Assembly (NCBI GenBank): GCA_016198805.1
Contig: JACQHU010000004.1
Span: 1 to 7,897, forward strand
Length of the DNA stretch: 7,897 nucleotides
Direction: 5' to 3'
Origin: Armatimonadota bacterium
Lineage (GTDB): Bacteria > Sysuimicrobiota > Sysuimicrobiia > Sysuimicrobiales > Humicultoraceae
Shown one piece after another: positions 1 to 6,306 of the stretch. Both the position numbers and the translations under genes were made by a program. The notes beneath the pieces were generated by a model. That model did no database searches, was not told the DNA's origin, and was given only the letters and a program-made list of their open reading frames with translations. Every line of letters starts with the position of its first letter. The stretch's first letter is position 1.

Positions 1-329
1 CTACCGCGCTGATCGACACCGGCAGCCGCATGGACGACGTCATCTACGAGGAGTTCAAGGGCACCGGCAATATGGAGCTGCACCTCAACCGCAAGCTCCA
101 GGAGCGCCGCACGTTCCCGGCCATCGATATCAAGATGTCGGGCACGCGGCGCGAGGAGCTGCTGCTCACCGACGAGGAACTCCGGAAGGTCTGGGTCCTG
201 CGCAAGAGCCTGGAGCAGCTCGACACGGTGGCGATGACCGAACTCATCCTGGACCGGCTGCGCAAGACGGCCAACAACGTGGCCTTCCTGCGGTCGATCG
301 TCAAGAGCTCCGAGGAGAACGGCGCCTAA
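1..329 (+). CDS. rho: Transcription termination factor Rho, C-terminal part (5' partial)
   Basis: Rho is the hexameric RNA-dependent ATPase/helicase that ends transcription of untranslated RNA. The reading frame is open from base 3, so the gene begins upstream and only about the last 108 residues are present. The diagnostic Rho stretch is seen: DTGSRMDDVIYEEFKGTGN, then LHLNRKL, FPAIDI and SGTRREELLL. The SGTRREE segment matches the R-loop region of Escherichia coli Rho (SGTRKEE there), which contacts RNA in the central pore. After it comes the usual helical end, beginning EELRKVWVLRK. The RNA-binding N-terminal domain, the Walker motifs and the Q-loop lie outside the window. The gene ends in TAA, and no convincing terminator follows. 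Identification is secure; only the length is unknown. Confidence 0.97.
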   Translation, partial: TALIDTGSRMDDVIYEEFKGTGNMELHLNRKLQERRTFPAIDIKMSGTRREELLLTDEELRKVWVLRKSLEQLDTVAMTELILDRLRKTANNVAFLRSIVKSSEENGA

Positions 330-487
330 CCTGCGGCCTCCCGGTCCACTTTCGGGAATATCCATGAGGCAGGATTTCGCGGGCAGGCGTCGAACCGCGT
401 AACCGTTCCATCGCATTCTGGACGCCGGTAATTTACGCAGAGCCACGGCGCACACGGCCCGCGTGTGCCCAGGCGTTTCGGTGACCC

Positions 488-493
488 TATAAG
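488..493 (+). promoter_or_regulatory. Weak -10 candidate upstream of the M23 peptidase gene
   Basis: TATAAG, a 5/6 match to the sigma-70 -10 consensus, lies about 50 bases before the TTG start of the peptidase gene in an otherwise GC-rich 214-base gap after rho. There is no good -35 hexamer 16-18 bases upstream and no TG extension, so this is only a candidate. I saw no known riboswitch core in the gap; in particular I looked for ydaO (c-di-AMP), which often precedes wall hydrolase genes. Confidence 0.25.
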
Positions 494-533
494 CAAGTCT
501 GACGCCGGCAGCCGGTCCGGCATTCCGCAGTCT

Positions 534-538
534 GGAGG
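534..538 (+). promoter_or_regulatory. Ribosome binding site deciding a TTG start
   Basis: GGAGG sits five bases before the TTG at 544 and is the reason for accepting this rare start codon. The signal-like hydrophobic stretch of the protein begins only a few residues later, so a later start would remove the export signal. Confidence 0.75.
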
Positions 539-543
539 TTGGC

Positions 544-1626
544 TTGCGCAGGGAGGTCTCCCTCTTCGGCCTGCTCGGTGCGTTCGTGCTGGTCGTGCCC
601 AGTCTGGGTACGCCGGTCCAGTCATCGACGCGCCGGTCTGTGCCGGAGGTTTCGCCGGCGACGGAGCGCGTGCTGCTGCAGGTGGCTGAGTTCCAGCCCG
701 CCGCCCGGGCAGTCCGGACTTTACGCCAGAAAACCCAGCCGGCAGCGGCGCCCCAATCGCCTGCGGCGGTCGCAGCCTCTGTGCCCCCCGCCTCCGCGGC
801 CGCGCCTGTGCCCCCGCGCACCCATAGTGTTCAGGGCGGCGACAGCCTCTGGACCATCTCCCAGAGATACGGCGTCTCTGTCGAGGCGCTGGCCAGCGCC
901 AACGGGCTCGCACCTCAGGCGGTGCTTCCTGTTGGCAAGCGGCTGGTCGTGCCGTCCGGCGGCGCCGCCTCGGCGTCGCCTGCCGCGCCGGCGCGGGCCA
1001 CGGCGCCTGCGACCGCGGTGCACGTCGTCCAGTCTGGGCAGTCGTTGTGGACCATCGCCAGCCAGTACGGGACGACCGTTGAGACCTTGATGGCGGTGAA
1101 CAACCTGTCCGACGACCGGCTCATGCCCGGGCAGCGGCTCGTCGTCTCGGGCCGCGCGCTCCCCAGGCACCGGCAGGTCGGGCAGGCAGCGGTGCCGCGC
1201 CAGCGCCAGGCCCGTCCCGAATCTCCGGAAGCCGACGTGGCGGCGCTGCGGGCGGGCGGCGCGCTGATCTGGCCGACCCAGGGCGTGATCACGTCGCGCT
1301 TCGGCTGGCGGCGGTACCGACGGCACCACGAGGGCATCGATCTCGCCGCGCCGCGCGGCACGCCGATCTATGCCGCGCGGGACGGCGTCGTGGACTTCGC
1401 TGGCTGGAAGGGCGGCTACGGGCGCGTGGTCTACATCGACCACGGCGGTGGGGTCGTGTCGGTCTATGGACACGCCTCGAAACTGCTGGTGAAGACCGGG
1501 CAGCCCGTCAAGAAGGGCCAGGTGATCGCCCTGGTCGGATGCACTGGGGCCTGCACCGGCGCGCACGTGCACTTCGAAGTCCGGGTCAGCGGCCGGGCGG
1601 TCAACCCGCTGCAGTACCTGCGCTGA
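544..1626 (+). CDS. Exported LysM-LysM-M23 peptidoglycan endopeptidase
   Basis: This is a predicted zinc endopeptidase that cuts peptidoglycan cross-bridges outside the membrane (LytM/lysostaphin family, M23). The 360-residue protein has a short basic start and a hydrophobic stretch at about residues 5-22 that would act as a signal peptide or anchor. An Ala/Pro-rich linker follows. Two LysM peptidoglycan-binding domains lie at about 94-137 and 160-201, both with the SLWTI core. A basic linker leads to the M23 domain at about 242-356. The expected zinc and catalytic residues are present: H262 and D266 in HEGID, H310 in YGH, and H341 and H343 in HVHFE, so the enzyme looks active. C333 and C337 lie close to the zinc site. 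It starts with TTG, supported by GGAGG five bases upstream. It stands between rho and rpmE, with a separate promoter after it. The family is certain; the exact bond cut is not known. Confidence 0.93.
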   Translation: MRREVSLFGLLGAFVLVVPSLGTPVQSSTRRSVPEVSPATERVLLQVAEFQPAARAVRTLRQKTQPAAAPQSPAAVAASVPPASAAAPVPPRTHSVQGGDSLWTISQRYGVSVEALASANGLAPQAVLPVGKRLVVPSGGAASASPAAPARATAPATAVHVVQSGQSLWTIASQYGTTVETLMAVNNLSDDRLMPGQRLVVSGRALPRHRQVGQAAVPRQRQARPESPEADVAALRAGGALIWPTQGVITSRFGWRRYRRHHEGIDLAAPRGTPIYAARDGVVDFAGWKGGYGRVVYIDHGGGVVSVYGHASKLLVKTGQPVKKGQVIALVGCTGACTGAHVHFEVRVSGRAVNPLQYLR

Positions 1627-1648
1627 CGCCGCCGTCGTCGTCCTGCTC

Positions 1649-1677
1649 TCGACGCTGCCCCCCTGGTCTGCTATAAT
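1649..1677 (+). promoter_or_regulatory. Sigma-70-type promoter of rpmE, with extended -10
   Basis: A perfect TATAAT is at 1672-1677, preceded by TG at 1669-1670 (extended -10). TCGACG at 1649-1654 matches the -35 consensus at four of six bases, with a 17-base spacer. Transcription would start near 1684, giving a leader of about 36 bases before rpmE. The following genes are closely packed, so this promoter may also drive the membrane protein gene and tdk. Confidence 0.75.
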
Positions 1678-1719
1678 CCCGCGTGTTGTCATCTCCCCTC
1701 TCGAATCAGGAGCCGGTCC

Positions 1720-1923
1720 ATGAAGCAAGGCGTTCACCCGGAGTATCATCAGGCCCGCGTCACGTGCGCGTGCGGCGAGACCTTCGTCACCGGATCGACC
1801 AAGAAGGTGATCCGTGTGGAGATCTGCTCCAAGTGCCATCCCTTCTACACCGGACAGCGCAAGTTTGTGGACGCCGAAGGCCGCGTGCAGAAGTTCGCCA
1901 AGAAGTACGGCCTGAAGGTCTAG
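1720..1923 (+). CDS. rpmE: 50S ribosomal protein L31, zinc-binding type
   Basis: L31 is a small protein of the large ribosomal subunit that bridges to the 30S head. At 67 residues it has the normal family length. It starts with MKQGVHPEYH, typical of L31, and has the four zinc ligands C16, C18, C36 and C39 (CAC and CSKC). This marks it as the zinc-containing (C+) form rather than the zinc-free paralogue made under zinc starvation. The end, FAKKYGL, is also typical. The start is fixed by CAGGAG at 1707-1712, seven bases before the ATG, and by the promoter at 1649-1677. The next gene begins 19 bases after the stop. Confidence 0.97.
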   Translation: MKQGVHPEYHQARVTCACGETFVTGSTKKVIRVEICSKCHPFYTGQRKFVDAEGRVQKFAKKYGLKV

Positions 1924-1942
1924 TCCCCCTTCCCGACCCGAC

Positions 1943-3175
1943 ATGAGCGGTGCGCGGGTGGGCACCGCGGGGCGGGCCGGTCACGAATGGCCGCTCGCCC
2001 CGTTCCCCGGCGGCGGCTCCCTCGCCGTCGTCGTCTTCATGATCGCCGTCGCCCTCGTCGCCCTATCAAACGCCCAGGACGCGCCAGCGACCTCCGGCCC
2101 TGCGCCGGCGGATGTCGGATCGGTCGAGGTGCCCGGCTGGGAGGCGACGCCGTCTTCCCTGGCGGTCGTCTACGCGCTCGCCGGATCGCCTGGCGCGCGC
2201 GACGCGCGAGTCGTGGCCGAACGGCTCGATGCGCTGCTGGCGGCGATCGCCCGGGACGGCGATTTCGTGTTGCCCGGCCGGCTTGTCTATCCGCTGTACC
2301 CCTCGGCGGAACGGTTCCGGCGAGACTGGTGGTTGTTCGCCGAACTCCGCGACGGTCTGGTCCACGGCTGGGGAACCGTCTACGGCGGTGACCCAGGAGC
2401 CATCTCGCCGTATCAGGTCGCCCGCGTCGTGGTCCTCCAGGCCATGGCGCGCGCGCTCCCCCTCTTCACGTGGGGGCTCGGGGACGCGATCGCCGACCGC
2501 CTGGCGGGCGTCGACAGCCACGCGCATGCGCGGATTTACCTCGACCACGGCGGGCTGCCGCCGGTGATTGAGATCGTCCATCAACTGGATTTCAGCCGGG
2601 CCCTGCCGGGCGCGCACGCGCAGAGTGTCTCGTTCCTGGCCTTCCTGGCCGAAGAGCACGGCCTGCCCGCGGTCGCGGCATTTGCCCGCGAGGTCGGACC
2701 CCGGTGGTACGATTTCTCCCAGATCTTCCAGCGGCGCTTCGGGATCACGATGGACGACGCCGACCGTCGCTGGAGGGCGCGGGTCGCCCGCGCGGCGGCG
2801 CCGCCGCTGTCGGAGGCCGAGTTCGCGCGCTACCGGCGCGCGGCCGAGTTCGGATACCGGCATACGCTGACGCGGTCGCCGGGCGGGCTGCTCCTGCAGC
2901 CCGGCGGGGCCGAGGCGTACGTCGAAGCGTTGAGGGCGACCGACGCGCTGCGCCGGTTCGAGATCGACACCGCGCTGCGGGCCGCGGAGGCCGGGCAGCG
3001 GGCGGCGGAGACGGTCCAGCGCCGCGCCGCCCGCACCAGGCTGGCGCTGCGCGTCGCGTTGTGGGCGCTGGGGATCGGCCCGATCATCCTCGCCGTCCTG
3101 CTGCTGGCGGTCCCGGGCCTGCGCAGCGCCTGGCGCAATCGCCTGACGCGCATCCGCCGCAGGAGCGCCGCGTAG
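1943..3175 (+). CDS. Membrane-anchored protein resembling peptidase-MA-like metalloproteases, zinc motif lost
   Basis: The function is unknown. The 410-residue product has a hydrophobic segment at about 26-42 followed by SNA/QDA, a plausible signal peptidase I site after A44. A second membrane segment lies at about 368-390, with a basic tail (RNRLTRIRRR) that would be cytoplasmic. The domain between them, about 75-282, would be outside the cell. Its layout resembles proteins annotated as peptidase-MA-like: a VYPLYPSAERFRR strand region, a GWGTVYGG turn, a helix where HExxH would lie, then a WGLGDAIADRLAG helix, a FLAFLAEEHG helix and a FGITMDDADRRW end. Where HExxH is expected, the sequence reads LQAMA (165-169), so it should not bind zinc or cut protein. 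A region of about 85 residues rich in Ala, Arg and Glu, probably helical, precedes the last membrane segment. The ATG at 1943 has no clear ribosome binding site, and GTG 1958 is an alternative. It lies between rpmE and tdk. The family call is inference from pattern alone. Confidence 0.6.
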   Translation: MSGARVGTAGRAGHEWPLAPFPGGGSLAVVVFMIAVALVALSNAQDAPATSGPAPADVGSVEVPGWEATPSSLAVVYALAGSPGARDARVVAERLDALLAAIARDGDFVLPGRLVYPLYPSAERFRRDWWLFAELRDGLVHGWGTVYGGDPGAISPYQVARVVVLQAMARALPLFTWGLGDAIADRLAGVDSHAHARIYLDHGGLPPVIEIVHQLDFSRALPGAHAQSVSFLAFLAEEHGLPAVAAFAREVGPRWYDFSQIFQRRFGITMDDADRRWRARVARAAAPPLSEAEFARYRRAAEFGYRHTLTRSPGGLLLQPGGAEAYVEALRATDALRRFEIDTALRAAEAGQRAAETVQRRAARTRLALRVALWALGIGPIILAVLLLAVPGLRSAWRNRLTRIRRRSAA

Positions 3176-3194
3176 CACGCAGCCAGGGGGAGCC

Positions 3195-3779
3195 ATGGAC
3201 CGGCCAGGTGGGATCGAGGTCATCTGCGGGAGCATGTTCAGCGGCAAGACCGAGGAACTGATCCGCCGCGTCCGCCGTTCGCAGATCGCGCGCCAGCGGG
3301 TGCAGGTCTTCAAACACGCGTTGGACAACCGGTACGCCGCCGAGGCCATCACCTCGCATAACGGCGCCCGCATCGAGGCCGTGCCGGTCACAGGCAGCGC
3401 GGACATCCTGGCCAGGGTGGGGGCCGACACCGACGTCGTCGCCGTCGACGAAGTGCAGTTTCTCGACCCCACCATCTGCCAGGCGGCGGAGGCGCTGGTG
3501 CACCGCGGCGTGCGGGTGATCCTCTGCGGGCTCGACACCGACTTCAGGGGCGAGCCGTTCGGGCCGATGCCGCAGTTGATGGCCATCGCCGAAGACGTCA
3601 CGAAGCTGCAGGCGATCTGCATGAAGTGCGGCGCGCCGGCGAGCCGCACCCAGCGGCTGGTGAATGGCCGGCCGGCGCACTATACCGACCCCGTCATTTT
3701 CGTCGGCGCGCGGGAGGCGTACGAGGCCCGCTGCCTCCGCTGTCACGAGGTGCCGGGCCGACCTGCCGGGCCGCGCTGA
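3195..3779 (+). CDS. tdk: Thymidine kinase, type II (TK1-like)
   Basis: This enzyme phosphorylates thymidine to dTMP with ATP, the salvage route for thymine nucleotides in the cytoplasm. The 194-residue length is normal. The P-loop GSMFSGKTEEL starts at residue 12. The Walker B/catalytic segment VDEVQF holds E86, the expected catalytic base. GLDTDFRGEPF at 112-122 is typical of the family. Structural zinc ligands C142, C145, C180 and C183 flank the lasso loop that closes over thymidine, with TDPVIFVGA at 164-172 contacting the base. The last dozen residues (Gly/Pro/Arg-rich) lie past the zinc domain and are encoded in part by a 10-base direct repeat. A strong AGGGGGAG at 3185-3192 precedes the ATG. 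The gap to the previous gene is 19 bases, so cotranscription is likely. Confidence 0.97.
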   Translation: MDRPGGIEVICGSMFSGKTEELIRRVRRSQIARQRVQVFKHALDNRYAAEAITSHNGARIEAVPVTGSADILARVGADTDVVAVDEVQFLDPTICQAAEALVHRGVRVILCGLDTDFRGEPFGPMPQLMAIAEDVTKLQAICMKCGAPASRTQRLVNGRPAHYTDPVIFVGAREAYEARCLRCHEVPGRPAGPR

Positions 3780-3786
3780 GCGCCGA

Positions 3787-3795
3787 TGCTATAAT
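3787..3795 (+). promoter_or_regulatory. Extended -10 promoter element before prfA
   Basis: TGC followed by a perfect TATAAT (3790-3795) lies eight bases after the tdk stop. The decamer TGCTATAATC is identical to the one before rpmE. No -35 hexamer is evident, but extended -10 promoters can work without one. Transcription would start near 3802-3803, at most ten bases before the prfA start, so the message would have almost no leader. Confidence 0.5.
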
Positions 3796-3811
3796 CGAAG
3801 CGGTGAGTTCG

Positions 3812-4891
3812 ATGGATGCGAAGCTCCGGGAGCGACTGGAGGCGATGGAGGCCCGCTATGAGGCCCTGGCGGCCGCATTGGCGGATCCGTCGATCTTTGC
3901 GGACCAGGCCCGCTACCAGCAGACGGCGCGCGAGCACGCCGGCCTGGAGGCGATCGCGACGCAGTTCCGCGCCTACCGCGACGCCGAGCGTCAGGCGGCG
4001 GAGGCCGACCAGCTCGCCCGTGACGAGGCCGATCCCGAACTCCGCGCGCTGGCGCGCAGCGAGGCCGTGCGCCTCCGCCAGCAGATGGAGCAGTGGGAGG
4101 ACGACCTGCGCCGGCTGCTGCTGCCCCGCGATCCGTTTGCCGACCGGAACATCATCGTGGAGATCCGGGCCGGCGCCGGCGGGGATGAGGCCGGGCTGTT
4201 TGCCAATGACCTGTTCCGGATGTACACGCGCCACGCCGAGCGCCACCGCTGGAAGGCGGAGGTGCTGTCGGCCAGCCCGACCGGGATCGGCGGGTTCAAG
4301 GAGGTCATCTTCAGCATCGCCGGGCGGGGGGCGTACAGCCGGCTGAAGTACGAGAGCGGGGTGCACCGCGTCCAGCGCGTGCCCGTGACCGAGGCCTCCG
4401 GGCGAATCCACACGTCGACCGCGACGGTCGCGGTACTGCCGGAGGCCGAAGAGGTGGACGTCGCCATCCGGCCCGATGAGATCGAGGTCGAGACCTACCG
4501 CGCCGGCGGGGCCGGCGGCCAGAACGTCAACAAGGTGGAGACCGCCGTCCGCATCAGGCACCTGCCGACCGGGATCGTAGTGGCCTGTCAGGACGAGCGG
4601 TCTCAGTTCCAGAACCGCGAGAAGGCCTTGCGCATCCTTCGCGCGCATCTCCTGGAGCGAGCCGAGCGGGAGCAGACCGAGGCCATCGCCCAGCAGCGCC
4701 GGCAGCAGGTGGGGAGCGCGGAGCGCAGCGAGAAGATCCGGACGTACAACTTCCCCCAGAACCGCGTCACCGACCACCGCGTCGGGCTCAGCCTGCACCG
4801 GCTGGAAGTGATCCTCGACGGCGATCTGGACGAGTTCATCGACGCCTTGATTGCAACCGACCAGGCCTCTCAACTGGCCGCCGTCGAGTAA
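3812..4891 (+). CDS. prfA: Peptide chain release factor 1 (RF1)
   Basis: RF1 reads the stop codons UAA and UAG in the ribosomal A site and triggers release of the finished protein. The 359 residues match the usual length of about 360. Domain 1 is a coiled, charged helical region (about 1-100). The stop-codon recognition motif is PVT at 191-193, the P-x-T form of RF1 (RF2 has SPF), within a typical RIHTSTATVAVLPE context. The catalytic GGQ is at 235-237 in AGGAGGQNVNK; its glutamine is the methylation target of PrmC, encoded next. The end, DHRVGLSLHRLE and beyond, is also typical. I chose ATG 3812 because GGTGAG lies four bases upstream and the protein then begins like other RF1s. GTG 3803, three codons earlier, is possible and nearly coincides with the predicted transcription start. 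The open frame reaches back into tdk, but that part is not RF1-like. prmC begins 30 bases downstream. Confidence 0.97.
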   Translation: MDAKLRERLEAMEARYEALAAALADPSIFADQARYQQTAREHAGLEAIATQFRAYRDAERQAAEADQLARDEADPELRALARSEAVRLRQQMEQWEDDLRRLLLPRDPFADRNIIVEIRAGAGGDEAGLFANDLFRMYTRHAERHRWKAEVLSASPTGIGGFKEVIFSIAGRGAYSRLKYESGVHRVQRVPVTEASGRIHTSTATVAVLPEAEEVDVAIRPDEIEVETYRAGGAGGQNVNKVETAVRIRHLPTGIVVACQDERSQFQNREKALRILRAHLLERAEREQTEAIAQQRRQQVGSAERSEKIRTYNFPQNRVTDHRVGLSLHRLEVILDGDLDEFIDALIATDQASQLAAVE

Positions 4892-4921
4892 CCGGCGCCT
4901 GACGCCCTTCCAGGGGCCCGG

Positions 4922-5851
4922 GTGCTCCCGCTGCCCGACGACCCGCGTATGACCGTCGCTGAGGCCTGGCAGGCCGGCCGCGAGCACCTGGCCGCGCTGG
5001 GCATCGACGAGGCGGGCATCACCGCTGAAGTGCTGCTCCGGCATGCCATGGGCGTTTCCCGCACGGGCCTCTACCTGGCGTGGGACCGGCTGCTCGCGGA
5101 GGACGCCTGGACCCGCTACCAGGCTCATCTGGCCGAGCGCGCCCGGGGCCGGCCGGTGGCCTACATCGTCGGCCGCCGGGAGTTCATGGGCCTGGAGTTC
5201 GCCGTGGACGAGCGGGTGCTGATCCCGCGGCCGGAGACCGAGGTGCTGGTGGAAACCGTGCTCCGCCTGACTGCGCAGACGCCGGCGCCGGTCGTCGTGG
5301 ATGTGGGGACGGGGAGCGGCGCCATCGCGATCAGCCTGGCGGTGCTGCGCCCGGACGCGGTCCTGGTGGCGACCGATATCTCCCCGGAGGCGCTGGAGGT
5401 GGCGCGGGCCAACGCCGCCCGCCACGACGTCGCCAGCCGGGTGCAGTTCCTGGAAGGCGACCTGCTGGAGCCGGTCATCGCCGCCGCGGTACGCGCCGAC
5501 GTGGTGGCGTGCAACCCGCCGTACGTGGCGCCCGAGGAGGCCGACGCCCTGCCCGCAGAGATCCGCGACTTCGAGCCGCGGGTGGCTGTGGTGGCCCCCG
5601 GCGGCCCCGAGAGTCTGCACCGCCGGCTGGTCGGAACGGCCCTGCGCGCGCTGAAACCCGGCGGCTGGCTCGTGGTGGAGGTGGCGGCAGGCCAGGCGGC
5701 GCGGGTGGTCGAACTGTTGAGGCAGACACCCGGCTACCGCACGGTGCAGACGCAGAGCGACACCCTCGGCTGGGAACGGGTGGTCAGCGCCCGCCGGGAC
5801 GGCCAGGAAGGTTCGGAGGGCACGGGTGAGTTACTATCACCTCTCGTTTGA
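4922..5851 (+). CDS. prmC: Release factor glutamine methyltransferase PrmC (HemK)
   Basis: PrmC uses S-adenosylmethionine to methylate the GGQ glutamine of release factors, which raises termination efficiency; RF1, one substrate, is encoded just upstream. The 309-residue protein has the helical N-terminal domain (about 10-95), the FxVDxxVLIPRPETE signature at 93-107, the SAM-binding DVGTGSGAIAISLA at 127-140, and acidic D152 in TDIS for the ribose. The catalytic NPPY is at 198-201, followed by FEPR at 217-220. All key residues are present. GTG 4922 is preferred because AGGGG lies six bases before it; ATG 4949 is in frame but has no visible binding site. The last 17 or so residues run past the usual family end and overlap the first 26 bases of the next gene, so the two are probably translationally coupled. 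Confidence 0.96.
   Translation: MLPLPDDPRMTVAEAWQAGREHLAALGIDEAGITAEVLLRHAMGVSRTGLYLAWDRLLAEDAWTRYQAHLAERARGRPVAYIVGRREFMGLEFAVDERVLIPRPETEVLVETVLRLTAQTPAPVVVDVGTGSGAIAISLAVLRPDAVLVATDISPEALEVARANAARHDVASRVQFLEGDLLEPVIAAAVRADVVACNPPYVAPEEADALPAEIRDFEPRVAVVAPGGPESLHRRLVGTALRALKPGGWLVVEVAAGQAARVVELLRQTPGYRTVQTQSDTLGWERVVSARRDGQEGSEGTGELLSPLV
5815..5820 (+). promoter_or_regulatory. Ribosome binding site of the TsaC-like gene, inside prmC
   Basis: GGAGGG lies within the last codons of prmC, five bases before GTG 5826. It supports the overlapping GTG start over ATG 5886, which has no comparable site. It also suggests that translation of the downstream gene depends on ribosomes finishing prmC. Confidence 0.6.
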
Positions 5852-6287
5852 GACCGCGGTGGACCGTCAGCCGCGGCCGGTTTCCATGATTCGTGTCCAC
5901 CCCACAGAGACGGCGGCCCCGCGCAAGGCGGTGGAGGTCCTGCGGTCCGGGGGCCTGGTGGTCTTTCCGACCGAAGACGGGTACTACGTCGGCTGCGCGG
6001 CCCGCAACGCCGAGGCGGTGGAGCGCCTGCACCGGGTCACCGGCGCCGGCCCCGAGCACCTGGTGACGTTCGCCGTTTCACGCGACCAGGCCGAGGGGCT
6101 CCCGGGCCCGGCCCAGATCCCGCGCCATCCCGTGGCGCTGGCGCTGATGCGCGACGCCGGGACGCCGCTGGTGGCCACCTGGGCCCCCGGGGCGAAGCCC
6201 GCGCCGACCGCGCAGCACGTGGTCTTCATCGTGGGGGACAAGGTCGATCTCATCCTGAACGGCGGGCGAAAGATCGGCAGCCCGTAA
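5826..6287 (+). CDS. Shortened Sua5/YciO/YrdC (TsaC)-like protein, key motifs missing
   Basis: TsaC/Sua5 enzymes make threonylcarbamoyl-AMP from threonine, bicarbonate and ATP for the t6A37 modification of tRNAs reading ANN codons. This product has 153 residues, against about 190 for E. coli TsaC. The start of the fold is clear: AVEVLRSGGLVVFPTEDGYYVGC at 35-57 matches the family's conserved strand and PTE loop. From there it departs. The K-x-R signature after the next helix is replaced by RVTGAGPEH (70-78). The central segment with the PGPVT strand and the RVPxHP motif is mostly absent. The SxSAN site reads ATWAP (117-121). The protein stops at RKIGSP, before the conserved ST(V/I)VD end. The position after prmC is the classic place for this gene. 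GTG 5826 is chosen for its binding site; ATG 5886 (133 residues) fits the family N-terminus equally well. It may be inactive or have another ligand. The frame is intact, so it is not an obvious pseudogene. Confidence 0.75.
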   Translation: MSYYHLSFETAVDRQPRPVSMIRVHPTETAAPRKAVEVLRSGGLVVFPTEDGYYVGCAARNAEAVERLHRVTGAGPEHLVTFAVSRDQAEGLPGPAQIPRHPVALALMRDAGTPLVATWAPGAKPAPTAQHVVFIVGDKVDLILNGGRKIGSP

Positions 6288-6295
6288 TGGCTGCG

Positions 6296-6303
6296 AGGTG
6301 AGG
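6296..6303 (+). promoter_or_regulatory. Ribosome binding site deciding the rpiB start
   Basis: AGGTGAGG lies three bases before ATG 6307. It shows that the in-frame GTG at 6298, which is part of this site, is not the start. Confidence 0.75.
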
Positions 6304-6306
6304 GCA

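Noticed and set aside
339..357. Hairpin TCCCG/CGGGA after rho as terminator
   Set aside because: It has only five base pairs with a nine-base loop and no T-run, so it is not convincing.
2066..3649. Long minus-strand open frames (also 721-1965 and 3743-5620)
   Set aside because: They lie antisense to well-identified genes, are rich in Arg/Pro/Ala/Gly as expected for shadow frames in high-GC DNA, and show no recognisable domain.
3751..3773. Direct repeat TGCCGGGCCG (3751-3760 and 3764-3773)
   Set aside because: It is a short GC-rich repeat inside the Gly/Pro/Arg tail of Tdk and probably reflects slippage; there is no further copy or structure.
3626..3811. Upstream in-frame extension of the prfA reading frame
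   Set aside because: It overlaps the tdk C-terminus, reads as low-complexity Arg/Ala/Pro and has no RF1 similarity; RF1 length and the binding site favour 3812.
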